Source: Pseudofabraea citricarpa (Eukaryota > Ascomycota > Leotiomycetes > Helotiales > Dermateaceae). From it: a stretch of 64,000 bases of DNA. The stretch covers positions 992,001 through 1,056,000 of the forward strand of contig JAPWGK010000015.1 in the NCBI GenBank assembly GCA_029641185.1, read 5' to 3'. Under the pieces are notes generated by a model, which searched no databases, had not been told where the DNA came from, and was given only the letters and a program-made list of their open reading frames with translations. This document shows, in pieces, positions 42,647-55,007 of this stretch; the stretch's first letter is position 1, and every line of letters starts with the position of its first letter. The translations under genes were made by a program, and so were the position numbers.

Positions 42647-45600
42647 ATGGCTCCGAGTGCTGTCTCGCCTGCGCCTGCAGTCTCCAGATCTGCCACACAT
42701 GCCCTCTCCTCTGTAACCACAGAATATGACGATACTCTTCGGTTCTTCTTAAATGGCACCCGCGTAGAGCTGGATAACATCGATCCCGAAGTCACTCTTC
42801 TCGAATATCTGCGCGGCATTGGACTTACGGGCACAAAACTAGGATGCGCTGAAGGGGGCTGTGGAGCTTGCACAGTAGTGGTCTCACAGTTCAACCCTAC
42901 CACGAAAAAGATATACCATGCCAGTGTAAATGCCTGTTTGGCACCACTGGTCAGTGTAGATGGGAAGCATGTCATAACAATTGAGGGCATTGGCAACACC
43001 AAGAATCCCCATCCAACCCAGGAGAGAATCGCCAAGAGCAATGGTAGCCAATGTGGGTTCTGCACGCCGGGTATTGTAATGAGTCTATATGCTCTCCTAC
43101 GAAATGATTCGACTCCCTCGGAGCACGATGTGGAAGAGGCGTTTGATGGGAACTTGTGCCGCTGCACGGGCTATCGACCAATTCTGGACGCTGCGCAGAG
43201 CTTCAGTGCGGAGAAGACATGTGGGAAATCAAAAGCAAATGGTGGAGGCGGATGTTGTATGGATAAAGGAGATGGAGACGCGGCTGGAGGTTGCTGCAAA
43301 GGCAATGGATTCAAAGATGATCAACCCATCAAGCGATTTACTCCTCCTGGCTTCATCGAATATAATCCAGACACTCAATTAATTTTCCCACCCACCTTAA
43401 GAAAGCATGAATTTAGACCACTTGCCTTTGGAAACAAGAGAAAGCGCTGGTACCGACCAGTCACGATGCAGCAACTACTAGAAATCAAAAGTGTGTATCC
43501 TTCAGCCAAGATTATCGGAGGCAGTACAGAAACCCAAATCGAGATCAAGTTCAAAGCTATGCAGTATACAGCCTCGGTTTTTGTCGGAGATATTCCAGAG
43601 CTTCGTCAATTTTCCTTCAAGGATGATCATCTGGAGATCGGCGGCAATGTCATTCTCACTGATCTGGAATCCATTGCTAAACAAGCCATTAAAAACTATG
43701 GGCCAGTTAGAGGACAAGTCTTTGCTGCCATATACAAACAATTAAAATATTTTGCAGGACGCCAAATCAGAAATGTTGGCACGCCCGCTGGAAATTTAGC
43801 AACTGCATCCCCAATCTCAGATCTCAATCCCGTTTTTGTTGCATCGAATGCAATCTTGGTCGCCAGATCCCTAGATAAGGAGACAGAAATACCCATGTCA
43901 CAATTTTTCAAGGGCTACCGCTTGACGGCCCTACCTCCAGATGCAATAATTGCGAGCATTCGAATTCCTGTAACTAAAGAGAAGGGAGAATATTTCCAGG
44001 CCTATAAACAATCTAAGAGGAAAGATGACGATATTGCCATTGTCAATGCTGCCCTTCGTGTCTCCCTCAATCCTAAAAATGTCGTTGAGAGTGCCGACCT
44101 TGTATATGGTGGGATGGCGCCAACGACTGTTGCAGCTAAGAAATCTGGTGCATATTTGGTGGGCAAGGATTTCACAGATCCAGCCACACTTGAAGGAACT
44201 ATGAATGCCTTGGAACAAGACTTCGATCTCAGATTTGGTGTACCTGGAGGGATGGCAACTTACAGAAAATCTCTTGCTCTTGGGTTCTTTTACCGATTCT
44301 ACCATGAAGTCCTTTCCAGTCTTAGTACCAAAGCGTCAAACTTGGATGCGGAGGTTGTCCCTGAAATCGAGAGGATTATCTCTCACGGCAAGGAGGATCA
44401 TGAAGCTACAATTGCTTACGAACAAAATATTCTTGGTAAAGCCAACCCTCATGTTGCGGCCTTAAAGCAAACGACGGGAGAAGCTCAATATACCGATGAT
44501 ATTCCTGTACAGAGGAATGAGCTGTATGGATGTCTTGTACTTTCCACCAAGGCACATGCAAAGCTTCTCAATGTAGACCCTGAACCAGCCATGGAGCTTC
44601 CTGGCGTCGTCAGCTGGGTCGACCATACTGACATGCCAAGTCCCCAAGCCAACTGGTGGGGTGCACCCGTATGCGATGAGGTCTTTTTTGCTGTCGATGA
44701 GGTTCACACAGCTGGTCAGCCCATTGGGATTATCCTGGCTGATACCGCGGCTCATGCTTCTGCAGGAGCAAGGGCAGTAAGAATTGAGTATGAAGAGTTG
44801 CCCGCCATTTTCACTATTGAGGAAGCCATCGAGAAAGAAAGCTTCCTTGAGCACTTCCGATATATTAAGAAAGGTGATGTAGAAGAGGCGTTCAAGAATT
44901 GTGATCATGTTTTCACTGGTGTCACTCGCATGGGTGGCCAGGAGCATTTCTACCTGGAGACAAATGCATGCGTTGCTGTACCAAAGCCAGAGGATGGAGA
45001 GATGGAGATCTTTGCTGGTACACAGAACCCAACAGAAACGTGAGTTACTTCAAATGTTCCTAAATCATTCTGCTAATTTCAAGCAGTCAAACCTATGTCG
45101 CACAAGTATGCAATGTTGCCGCAAATAAGGTTGTTTCCAGAGTCAAGCGTCTTGGAGGTGGATTTGGAGGAAAGGAAACTCGCTCTATCCAGTTGACGGG
45201 TATTGTCGCCTTAGCTGCAAAGAAGACCGGTCGACCAGTGCGATGTATGCTTAACCGTGACGAAGATATGCTCACATCAGGGCAAAGACATCCATTCTTG
45301 ACCCACTGGAAAGTGGGAGTTAACAAGGATGGCAAAATCCAAGCGCTTGACGCCGATGTTTTCAACAATGCAGGCTGGTCACAAGATCTCAGTGCTGCGG
45401 TGTTGGACAGAGCAATGTCTCATATCGACGGATGCTATCTTATCCCCAATGTTCATGTTCGAGGACGCTGTTGTAGGACCAATACTGTCTCTAATACCGC
45501 TTTCCGTGGCTTCGGAGGGCCTCAAGGTATTTTCGTCGCCGAACAGTACATGGAGGAAATCGCAGACCGTTTGAATATTCCTGTTGAAAGGCTCCGCGAG

Positions 45601-46812
45601 ATCAACTTTTACAAAGCAGATGAGGAGACTCACTTCAACCAAAGTCTGAAGGACTGGCACGTACCGCTCATGTATAAGCAAGTCCAGGACGAGATGGATT
45701 ATGCTGTAAGAAGAGAAGCAGTTACCAAGTTCAATGCTGAACACAAGTGGAAGAAGCGTGGCCTTGCCCTCATTCCCACCAAATTTGGCATCTCGTTCAC
45801 AGCTCTTTTCCTGAACCAGGCTGGAGCTCTTGTCCACATCTACCATGATGGATCCGTTCTGGTTGCTCATGGTGGCACAGAAATGGGTCAAGGACTTCAT
45901 ACGAAGATGACCATGATCGCTGCAGAGGCTCTTGGGGTCCCTCTCGCCGACGTTTTCATTTCTGAAACCGCAACTAATACCGTTGCCAATACTTCCTCGA
46001 CGGCTGCATCTGCTTCTTCTGACCTGAATGGGTACGCAATTTTCAACGCTTGCCAACAGATCAATGAAAGATTAGCTCCTTATAGAGAGAAACTTGGAAA
46101 AGATGCACCAATGAGCAAATTGGCTAGTGCGGCTTACTTTGATCGAGTAAATCTATCAGCAAACGGTTTTTATAAGACCCCTGATATTGGCTATACCTGG
46201 GGTCCTAACACTGGTCAAATGTTCTTCTATTTCACCCAAGGTGTGGCTGCAGCAGAAGTTGAAATTGACACATTAACGGGTGATTGGACTTGCTTGCGTG
46301 CCGATATTAAAATGGACGTCGGTCGTTCTATCAATCCGTCCATTGACTATGGACAGGTTGAAGGTGCATTTGTCCAAGGTATGGGCCTTTTCACGACCGA
46401 GGAAAGTCTTTGGTTCCGTGGTGGTCCCATGGCTGGACAGCTTGCTACTCGTGGTCCTGGAGCATACAAGATCCCAGGATTCCGCGATATTCCTCAGGAG
46501 TTTAACGTCTCGCTACTGAAAGACGTCACCTGGGAGAATCTCCGGACCATTCAGCGAAGTAGGGGTGTTGGTGAGCCTCCCCTCTTTATGGGAAGTGTGG
46601 TATTCTTTGCAATTCGTGATGCTTTGAAAGCGGCAAGAAAACAGTATGGTGTAGAAGCCTCGTTGGGGGTAGATTCGAAGGATGATGGCCTTTTGAGATT
46701 GGAGTCCCCAGCAACGCCAGAGAGAATAAGGATATCTTGTGCGGATCCCATCATCAAGCGCGCATTGGTGAAGCCGCAAGAAGGTGAAAAGAGTTTCTTT
46801 ATTTCGATTTAG
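42647..46812 (+). CDS. xdh: Xanthine dehydrogenase (purine hydroxylase I)
   Basis: Two exons, 42647-45039 and 45087-46812, give 1372 residues, a normal XDH length. N-terminal plant-type 2Fe-2S domain: GCAEGGCGACTVVV (Cys near 67-75). Second 2Fe-2S domain: QCGFCTPGIVMS (about 134) and NLCRCTGYRP (about 170). A Gly/Cys-rich linker (GGGGCCMDKGDGDAAGGCCK) leads to the FAD domain with IIGGSTETQIEIKFK near residue 288. The molybdopterin domain has GTQNPTETQ (split by the only intron), RLGGGFGGKETR, FRGFGGPQG near 937 and the catalytic Glu motif RGVGEPPLFMG near 1290. It oxidises hypoxanthine and xanthine to urate in peroxisome/cytosol purine catabolism. The first ATG (MAPSAVSP) is used; the upstream extension has no ATG. 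Confidence 0.96.
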
Positions 46813-47594
46813 GGATTCAATGGCCGGAAGATCTTTTGCGAAGCTTGTGTATGAATTTGAATAAAAATATTTTTGCGATGCTCCATCTTATGAGCTTGAA
46901 CCCTGAAATTTTGGGGAGCTCTCATCCGGATCGCGGATGCAGTTACAGAATAGCATTTAGCTTTCCATCCGGGCCGTGAAGCTGTTATTGACAGTAAAAG
47001 ATTAGATTATCAAGTGAAGGGCGACGAAAATATACGTCAATCGCATCGCATCGCATGAAGGGCCCAGCCACTCAATGAGGCACAGAGACGATTGCATTAT
47101 ACGGAGTGGCAAAGGATTTGCGATGCGAGGTTGGCAGTTTCCAAGCCCATTGGATCGTGATGTTCTCGAAACACCGTTTCCACTTTGACAGGCAAGGTCA
47201 GGCATGTTGCGGGCTGCCGCACAGGCTACCGCTCTGTCGAGCACAGAGCCCCTTCTTGCGTCTTCATCCCCGCAAAGCTTGAGTGTCACTGGTGTCACTG
47301 GTGTGAGACTTTGGTGAGTGGGGCTAAAAACGGAGTTGGTATAGTTACAAGGCCAGGACTCTTGCGAAGTTCGAGATTCGAGATTGAAGAGCTGGGCTAT
47401 TGCCGACTTTTACGTCGTCGACGTGTATAAGAAGGGAGTTGGAATCCACCAGTTTCCCCTCCTCATCATCAGCATCCAATTCATCTTCTCTTCACTTCTC
47501 TTCTATCTAACAGCTCTTTTTTTGTCCGGTACAAATTTCTCACCTATAACTCTTTATTTAATCTCTTCGATTACCTTTCCAACACTTCTTCAAA
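46813..47594. other. Intergenic region between XDH and the ABM-domain gene
   Basis: XDH 3' flank and ABM gene promoter. Contains the short tandem tcactggtg (47285-47302) and CTT/TTC-rich leader sequence before 47595. No gene recognised. Confidence 0.45.
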
Positions 47595-48300
47595 ATGCCT
47601 GTCACTGAAAGACTCATCCTCCCAGTTCAATCTGGCGTTGACTGGAAGGAGCAGGTCAAGTCTCTCCTCCAGACCTTGAAGCTCCAAGAGGGCTGTAAGT
47701 GATCTTCCCATTTCCAACTCCGGCAACCAGTCACTGACGCTTGATACTTCTTAGATCTCCGCACCCGATGGGGCCCGCACAGCGAGAACGGTGATCTCCT
47801 CGAGTTCCTCATCGGCTGGGAGAGCATCGAGGCGCAGAAGAAGTTCGAGGCCAGCCCCGACTTCAGCACCGTCATGGGCGCACTCAAGCCCATCCTGTCG
47901 GGCAAGCCAACCGTATACTTCGTGCAGTTCACGCCCTACGCTCCCCCGCAGGTCATCGACGCCGCCTTCGTCGAGATGATCACCTATCCTCAGGGAATCA
48001 CCGCCAGCGAGGCCGATGCCAAAGCCGCCATCGAGAAGCTCGCTTCCGCCCCCGGCTGCACCGGCGCCACCAGCGGTGTCTCCATCAACGACTACGAGGG
48101 TCACAAGGTCTTCGTCGGTGTTGTGGGATGGGAGTCTCTCGATGCTAGCAAGGCTGCCAACGACAGCAAGTCGCTGAGCATCGGCAGTGGAGAGGAGACT
48201 CACCACGTCAACTTCCGGTATTTATCTCTATCCTCTCTGTAAAACCAATGCTAACTTGTCCGTGATTAGATTCCCTGTCAAGGGATTCAGAGGCTTGTAG
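47595..48300 (+). CDS. Dimeric alpha-beta-barrel (ABM-like) small protein
   Basis: Three exons, 47595-47694, 47755-48217 and 48270-48300, give 197 residues. The protein is two similar halves. The first has RTRWGPHSENGDLLEFLIGW-ESIEAQKKF; the second has SGVSINDYEGHKVFVGVVGW-ESLDASKAA. Each ends a beta strand with G-W-E-S followed by a helix, as in ferredoxin-like ABM/EthD-type dimeric barrels. Such folds serve as monooxygenases or dehydratases, but no catalytic residue pattern points to a specific reaction. The tail HHVNFRFPVKGFRGL is encoded across the last intron. The high codon bias toward C-ending codons suggests good expression. Function is unknown; likely cytosolic. Confidence 0.8.
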
Positions 48301-49456
48301 ATCAACGATCATGATGGGATGGGATGGTTCGGATTCGCGTACTCATTCCCTGAAATCAGCACTTCTTGCGCTCACTTATGCATCTCCTCTGTGAGGAAGA
48401 GTACGCTCTCTAGTATTTCTTCTCTTAAGGGCTAGTAGATTGGTCAATACAAAAGCCTACTTATATATATTGCCTTTGCCTGATGCTTGTGAAGTTTGTG
48501 AAGTTTGCCATCGCGCTCTGGCTCCCTCGTCTAAATCGGCTCCAGGCCGCGCAGATAAGCGACCGAATTTACTATTCAACTCACTTACCTTGGTAATTTA
48601 CAACTAACCCATAAATGAAAAACAGACAACAGCTAGGGCTAGCATAATCCTCAACCCGTTATACCAGCTCAAAGGCATACACCAGGTAGAAGACATAAAA
48701 AGGACCGAGGCACTTAAAAACACAAGACTGTAAAAAGCAGAAGTATTAGGTAGAATTTTGATTTCTTTGTACATTATCACCATTTATGCTACCCAGTGCG
48801 ATGCCTGGCACATCCCTCAGTCCTTTAATGTAATTCAAATCACTACGATATCCGCATGATTCTATCTATGCTCTTGGTTACTACATCGCTGCTAGCAACC
48901 AGGTGATTCTGGAGGGTCCAGGCAATCTAAAACAAGAATACGCTTTTCGCTATCCAAATGCTTCAAAGTAATAAACTGCTTTCAGATGACTAAACAAGTT
49001 CAAGCGACGAAACACCTCTCGCTACCTAGGTAAATATTTCCAGGGCTTCTTGCTAAGCAGTGACTATGAATGAATACTTTTTTTTCCAAATAGTTTTCAA
49101 GTCTTCTCGGTGAGGGATTTCCCAGCTACTGAATGTAAAATGCCAATGTAACCCTGAGTTTCAAAGAGAGACAACGATACAAGTATGTGGCAAGATTGAA
49201 CAGAACTGGGTACAAGTGAATTTGAATTTCTTGTTATATAAAATTGTGGTGGACCCTCTCTTGTTAAAACATGCATACGGATTTGATGACAATGAGCGCG
49301 AAGTCATGTCAGTGTAAATCTTGGTGAATAACGATAGGCTTAATTTATGCTAGATACATCATGTAGGTACTCTATTTTCATAGGGAAAAACAAATCCTCA
49401 GTTAACTTGTGTTATCAAAGATTGTCAACAGCAAGTATTTCCGAAATGAAGATTGT
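48301..49456. other. Convergent 3' intergenic region, 1.15 kb
   Basis: AT-rich and without ORFs of note, between the ABM-domain gene and the polyol dehydrogenase gene. Nothing recognised. Confidence 0.5.
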
Positions 49457-51643
49457 TTAATCGAAGACAATGGCTGCCTTGATGGCGCTCTTGTTCTTCA
49501 TAGACTCAAGACACTCTCCCCATTGTTCTAGCTTGAAGGTCTTGTTCACAATTCCCTCAACCTTGACCTTTCCGGAGTCGAGGTAGTCGATAGCAGCGGC
49601 TGTTAGTAGTGTAAGCAGTTGCCTTGTATGTTTCCTCGCTTGACTTACGGAACATATAAGTCTCAGAGAATGAACCAAGGATGGTGATTTCGTCTCCGAA
49701 GATCTTGCTTGGTGGCCAAGAAACACGAGCAGAAGCGGAATAGACTCCGTAGACGACGAGCTTTCCTCCTCGGCGAACATAGTTGATTGCATCCTCGAGA
49801 ATCTTGGGGCTTCCTGTTGCTTCTATGACAATGTCAAAGCCTTCAAGCAATTGTTGTTAGCATTACTTGATCAATAAGGTTCGAGGGGTTGTTGAAAACA
49901 TGAACATGTCAAGTTGATACATGATATCATCACATGTTATCTATAGAATATACTCTCTTAAAATGGTTCTTTGGTGATTGTACTTACCATATGGGTGGTC
50001 ATCCTTAAGCTTCTGGAACTGGGCCTCGGGGTTCTCGCGAGAGAGTTCGACGTAAGACTGTCCCAAAGATCAGTGAAAGTTAAGCGAGAAGAGGTGAGAA
50101 GACGTACATCGCCAGCATCGAGCTTCTTAGCGAGATCCATCTTAAGACCCTTGGGAGCTGCGACAACAACATGACATCCTCCGTTTTGTTTCAGCATCTT
50201 TGGAATTTCTTGATTAGCACAGAAACACCAAAGCACTGGACTTTGTCACTCACTTGCGAGAGGACAAGACCAGTTGGTCCAGCACCAAACATCAAAACGC
50301 TTGAGCCCAACTTGGGAGCAATCTTCTCAAGACCGTGAGCAGCACAGGATGCTGGCTCGAGAAGGGTAGCCTGGAAAAAATTAGTTCAAAACCCCCGAGC
50401 ACGGAAGTCTGTTGAGCCTACATCGACGTCTGAAAGGTTGTGAATCTTGAAGACCTTTCCAGCAGGCTGCAGGACACATTAGCTATGTCAATAAATACTG
50501 GGAATAAGACGTACGTATGCACAGTATTCAGCGAAACCTCCATCCATGGTGACACCGTGAGCCTCGAACTGTCGTTTATTAATATATTTCTGGTAAACCA
50601 GTGCAAGTTGACTTGCCTTCTCGCAAAGCAAGAGCTCTCCTCGACGGCAGTAAAAGCATTCGTTGCAAAGCTCGGAGTTGCTGATAGGATATTAGCCACG
50701 ATTTGAAATTCCATAGTAGGGCACTCACTCAGCGACTACACGCTCGCCAACAGTGAATCCCTTGACATCCTTTCCAGTGGCGGCCACAACACCGACGGTT
50801 TCGTGACCTAGATGCTGTTAGAAGCTGTGTCCATTCATTTGTCCCCTCAGGTATGTTCGGCGAGTAAGCCACCCAACCCGACCGTTGGCGTGTGCAAATG
50901 CAGGGAACATTATTCAATAAGGATTGGGATAGATTATTTATGGAGTAAGACTGCAGGTCTGACGTACCAGGAATGAGAGGGAACTGAAGAGACAGGGAGT
51001 TAGCTACGATCGGGTATGATTTAGGCTGAAAACAGGACGTAACCATCCAGGTGCATCGGAAGGACCAATTGGAATGATCTAAGGGTGGAGTGGTTTCGCA
51101 TCAGACATGTATAAAGAGGGACGTACCTTTGCAATGAATTCTGTTTGATGATTCTTGGTCAATGCCGTTTCCTACTTTTGATGGCCGAAACTACTTACCA
51201 CCCTCGTGCTGCAACAGGTTAGTGCTCAACATCACTGGAACCACACAAGTAACTTACAATGTGCAAGTCAGTACCGCAGACACCACAAGCCTTGACCTTG
51301 ATCTATAAACCCCGTTGGTATTAGCACCATCCGACCGACCGACCGTCTCCACGAGATGCTGTTGGAGTCTTACCAAGACGTCGTTGTCACGGAGCTTGGG
51401 AAGAGGGACGGTGACGATGCCATACTCCTCTGGCTTGGAGTAGCTGCATTGAATATCAGTTACTGCTGATTGCTTGACTTGAGTTTGGTTGCACGAAGAC
51501 ACGCTGCTTGCATCGCAGCAAATCTGTTGAGCTTCGAATTGAAGCGGGGTAATTGAACACGCACCGCAAAGCTTTCTGGATGATGTCAGTAAGTGAGTGG
51601 TACGGAGTGTGGGCGGTCGTACCATTTCCTTTGGGAGAGACAT
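49457..51643 (-). CDS. Zinc-dependent polyol dehydrogenase (sorbitol/D-arabinitol type, MDR superfamily)
   Basis: Heavily split gene of about 14 exons. From the start, exon sizes are 21, 11, 70, 45, 10, 14, 16, 79, 64 and 54 nt, then longer. Joined, they read MSLPKEMKALR, YSKPEEYGIVTVPLPKL, RDNDVL, IKVKACGVCGTDLHI, HEGEFIAK, FPLIPGHETVGVVAATG, then GERVVADNSELCNECFYCRRG with the structural-zinc Cys set. The Cys of GVCGTD, the His-Glu of GHE and downstream residues form the catalytic zinc site. The Rossmann motif is MFGAGPTGLVL; further on are FDIVIEATGSPK and GKLVVYGVYS. One intron (50569-50616) has a GC donor. The enzyme should oxidise a sugar alcohol with NAD(P); the family suggests D-arabinitol or sorbitol, but the substrate is not certain. 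The first ATG at 51643 is used. Confidence 0.88.
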
Positions 51644-52954
51644 GATGAAAGATGGATTTCTGGTGATTCTGAGTGTTGTTTTTGGGGTCTTTGGGGGAAG
51701 ATGGTGAGTTCTGAGATTGGTTTATGTACTTTGTACTTTGTGTGTCGAGCAAGTGCTTGGTGCCAGACCAGTTCGGCAGGACAGGATAAGAAAGCTGGGA
51801 ATGCTACAGGGATCAGCTCAGCGTCGGTCGATTACCCCTCGGTCCCCACTCCACTCCACTAACCCACCAGCTTCTTCATCCCACGCCACCCTTGGATTGA
51901 TTGATTGATTGTTTGTCGGTTCCCACTCTCACCCTCACCCTCACCCTCACGCCCACACATCAGCGCCCATCCCCCAACTTCACGACCGCGTGAGGTGTCA
52001 ACCTGGCATCCGACTCAATTGGCCTACCGTATGGTATGCCATCTCCACTGCGGTTGCCAGCGAATACGGAAGACAGGTGGGACTTCCGCGGCTCCCGTCC
52101 TTTCTCCTGCAACAACATGTATGTACGATGCAAGCTGCAAGTACTGTATGGACAGCTCCAACTTCCAAGTCATTTCTCAACCAACCTCTCATTCACACTG
52201 TCGGTGAGGCATTTTGGGTTTACGAGAGCATACCAGCGAAGCCAACCACAGAAGCCACGGCAGCAAATCGTGGTCATGGGATGCCGCCAGCTCGTGGAGA
52301 TGCAAGTATTAGGGGCCAGGCGTCAGTACGCTTACATATAGGTCGGTAGCACTCGCACTGGATGTTTGCCGTAGCGTCGGAAAACACTGCTTTGACATGA
52401 ACTTTGCTCTGCTGGCCGCCGCCAGTCGTCTGATGTAGCTTTGGTACGGTCTCGACCATATTGCTCTTAGACCAAGCGATCTCGGGGCCCATTATTGACG
52501 ATGCAGGCCTGCATGAACTCGATTTCACGCAGTACGGGGGCTGCAGTTTTGCTTTGTGGGTGAGAAACCGGTTGGCCCTGTGGTCCTGTTGTATGGGGGT
52601 AACTTGTAGACTTTCAGCCGTGACTAAACACTTGCTCAAATTTGTGACCTGTATCATGGCCAGCAGCCTAGTTAATATAGATGGGGACACGTCACAGAAG
52701 AAATTCAATACATGGACACACGGAAGATACAGCCTTTCGTAAAGAATCATCACAGTAATTCAGTCTGAAGATTTTTGTTAGGAAGAGCTTGTTATGCTAT
52801 CTGACAGTTTCGAAGTGTCAACTTCCACCTTCGACCTATTCTGACCCCCGGCGATTTCTATCACTCGACCAAACGCGCTACTGTTCAGCCCAACCATTGT
52901 AGAGATTTCATGTATTTCTGTCGGATGCAAGCAAGCTGAAGAAAATTTAAAAAT
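51644..52954. other. Intergenic region upstream of the polyol dehydrogenase gene
   Basis: Promoter of the polyol dehydrogenase and 3' flank of RPS10. Contains ttga tetranucleotide repeats (51895-51911) and CACCCT repeats (about 51925-51950). The minus-strand ORF at 52274-52753 (159 codons) shows no family features and is treated as chance. Confidence 0.4.
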
Positions 52955-53555
52955 CTAAGAAGGGGGAGCAGCACCGCGGCCACGTCCGAAACCACCACGG
53001 CTGGATAGATGTTAGCTAGGGAATTCCTGTATGTTGATCTGCAGTACTCACAATTGAGGAGCGAACTCTCCAGATGGAGCACCCTCCTTGCCCTCGCCAG
53101 CATCGCGTCTGCGGTAACCTCCCTCACGGTCTCCTCCACGTCCACCACGTCCACCGAAAGGCTTGCGCTCGCGCTCGCCTTCTCCTCCCATCATTCCACG
53201 GGGTGGTGCGTGAGATCGCTGCTGCTTGATGTGTGTAGCTGGGACGATCTCAGCTGGGAGATGTAGCCACTCGCGCAGATAATCAAGACCCTCTGGAGTG
53301 AGGGTGTAGTAGTAGTACTGCCAAGAGAATTGTGTCTTGACATATCCTCGAGAAGTTAGGGATTGGCAGGCCTTGACAACGTAGAGGTTCTTCGTGTCAA
53401 TGTCATTGTGCTTTGGAAGGTTGTAATCCTTCTTTGCAACGAGAACACCCTCGCGGAACAAGTACTCGTGGATCTTCTTGCGGTCGGCCTTTGGGATAAG
53501 CCTGGAATTGAAGATTAGAGCAGTTCCATGTTTTCTGCAATTGGGATACTCACAT
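52955..53555 (-). CDS. rps10: 40S ribosomal protein S10
   Basis: Coding exons complement(52955-53000, 53052-53501, 53554-53555) give 165 residues. The protein begins [19 protein letters not shown] and contains the S10/plectin winged-helix ([20 protein letters not shown] ... [20 protein letters not shown]). It ends in an Arg/Gly-rich tail ([13 protein letters not shown]) that crosses the last intron. The initiator codon itself is interrupted: exon 1 contributes only AT, followed by a GTGAGT donor, and exon 2 supplies G (intron 53502-53553). eS10 sits on the head of the 40S subunit near the mRNA entry. It is divergent to SDE2, with 315 bases between the starts. Confidence 0.94.
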
Positions 53556-53870
53556 TTTGGCGGTTTGGTGTTGCTGAGGTCTTGTTGCGGGAGGAAAGAA
53601 GTTCGCGATGAATTTCGATAATTATTGAGTGGGAATTCGTAGCTAGCTTCGCTAAAATTTAGCTGTGGCTTGCAGTGCGGATCTGAATTGTGGCTGGGAG
53701 CGTACTAGCGTGAAAGCCTTAAAATGACGGCCTCAAAGGCACCGCGAGGCAAATGATCGTTTCGTCCCGTCGCGACGGAACTCTTTATCATTTCTCACCT
53801 AACATCATCAGCGAAACTCAAGTTACCACTGTCGCAACTGCAACCAACCGGCAATATAGAGCTCGCAGCT
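53556..53870. promoter_or_regulatory. Divergent promoter RPS10/SDE2
   Basis: A 315-base shared upstream region. No ORF is supported, and no specific site was recognised with confidence. Confidence 0.5.
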
Positions 53871-55007
53871 ATGGCTTCATCTACAGTCAACGTTCTTTTG
53901 ACCTCATTCCCAGGGTTGAAACTCCCTCCTACATTGTCGCTCCCCCTCCCAGCGACAACGACTATTTCACAACTCCAAGAGCGTCTACAAGAACGTCTTC
54001 CCGCACACAATAGTCGCATCATCGTGACGACTATCTCCAATAAACAGCTTCCTACTAGCTCGGCCTCTCCAATCTCCGATCTCCTCTCCGGACCTCAAGA
54101 TGGCTTTCTTTCCCTTAGACTTTCGCTCCCCTTATGTGGTGGAAAGGGTGGTTTCGGTTCTCAATTGCGCGCAGCTGGTGGACGTATGTCGTCGAAAAGA
54201 AAGAGAAACCAGGGAGACGATAATGGCTCGAGTCGCAACCTGGATGGACGACGATTGCGTACAGTCAACGAGGCTAAGGCTTTGGCAGAATATTTAGCTA
54301 TCAAGCCTGATATGGAGAAAAAGGAAAAGGAGCAACGACGCAAGCGATGGGAACAGGTAATCGAGATTGCCGAAAGGAGAGAAGAAGAAATCAAGTCCGG
54401 CTCAAAGGGCAGGGTTGATGGGAAGTGGGTTGAGGATAAGGAAGAGGCTGGCGAAAGAACTCGAGAGGCAGTTCTTGCGGCGATGAAGTCTGGAGATTAC
54501 AAGGATAATCTCTTGGGTCTATCCCACGAGGCTTCCGGGTCCGGAAACTCGGGTAGTGAAGACGAAGTTATGGGTGGAATGAGTTCTAAAGACACCACAC
54601 CCCCTTCAGAACCAGAAGCCAGTAAACCCAAAGCAAGGACCTTCTTCGGGTTCGACGATGACGATGAATTCATGAGCAGCGACGAGGAAGACGACGAGGA
54701 AGATGACGAGGAAGATAACGAGGAAGAAAAGGAAACCGATGAAGCTGAAGAATCCAACGATGAAGTGGACGAGGAGATGGAAACCGCCCCAGCTGCCCCA
54801 GAAGTAAGGACCGTGGAACCGGTTGAGGAGAAAGAGCCCACTCCTGCACCACTGGAAGAAGAAGTTCCAGTTCCTCAGCCCCGTCAAGACTATTCTAAGT
54901 TCAAAGTACCAGAGTTGAAGAAGCTTCTCCAAGAGAGGTCTCTCACAATTACTGGGCTCAAAGCAGATCTTATTGCAAGACTTCAGGAAAATGACGTCAA
55001 CCAGTAA
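53871..55007 (+). CDS. sde2: Sde2 telomere/splicing factor with ubiquitin-like N-terminus
   Basis: Intronless, 378 residues. The N-terminal ubiquitin-like fold (about residues 6-89) ends exactly at [17 protein letters not shown]. The GG-KGG site is where Sde2 is cut by Ubp5/Ubp15 in fission yeast to give the active form starting with Lys. This is followed by the conserved Sde2 core [10 protein letters not shown] ... [21 protein letters not shown] Lys/Glu coiled segment and a long acidic Glu/Asp tract (about residues 262-310) follow. At the C-terminus there is a SAP-like motif ([20 protein letters not shown] ... [11 protein letters not shown]). Sde2 is a spliceosome-associated factor needed for excision of selected introns and for telomeric silencing and genome stability, acting in the nucleus. 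Confidence 0.93.
   Translation: MASSTVNVLLTSFPGLKLPPTLSLPLPATTTISQLQERLQERLPAHNSRIIVTTISNKQLPTSSASPISDLLSGPQDGFLSLRLSLPLCGGKGGFGSQLRAAGGRMSSKRKRNQGDDNGSSRNLDGRRLRTVNEAKALAEYLAIKPDMEKKEKEQRRKRWEQVIEIAERREEEIKSGSKGRVDGKWVEDKEEAGERTREAVLAAMKSGDYKDNLLGLSHEASGSGNSGSEDEVMGGMSSKDTTPPSEPEASKPKARTFFGFDDDDEFMSSDEEDDEEDDEEDNEEEKETDEAEESNDEVDEEMETAPAAPEVRTVEPVEEKEPTPAPLEEEVPVPQPRQDYSKFKVPELKKLLQERSLTITGLKADLIARLQENDVNQ

Noticed and set aside
52274..52753. 159-codon minus-strand ORF between the polyol dehydrogenase and RPS10
   Set aside because: No domain, no plausible splice partners and mixed low-quality composition.
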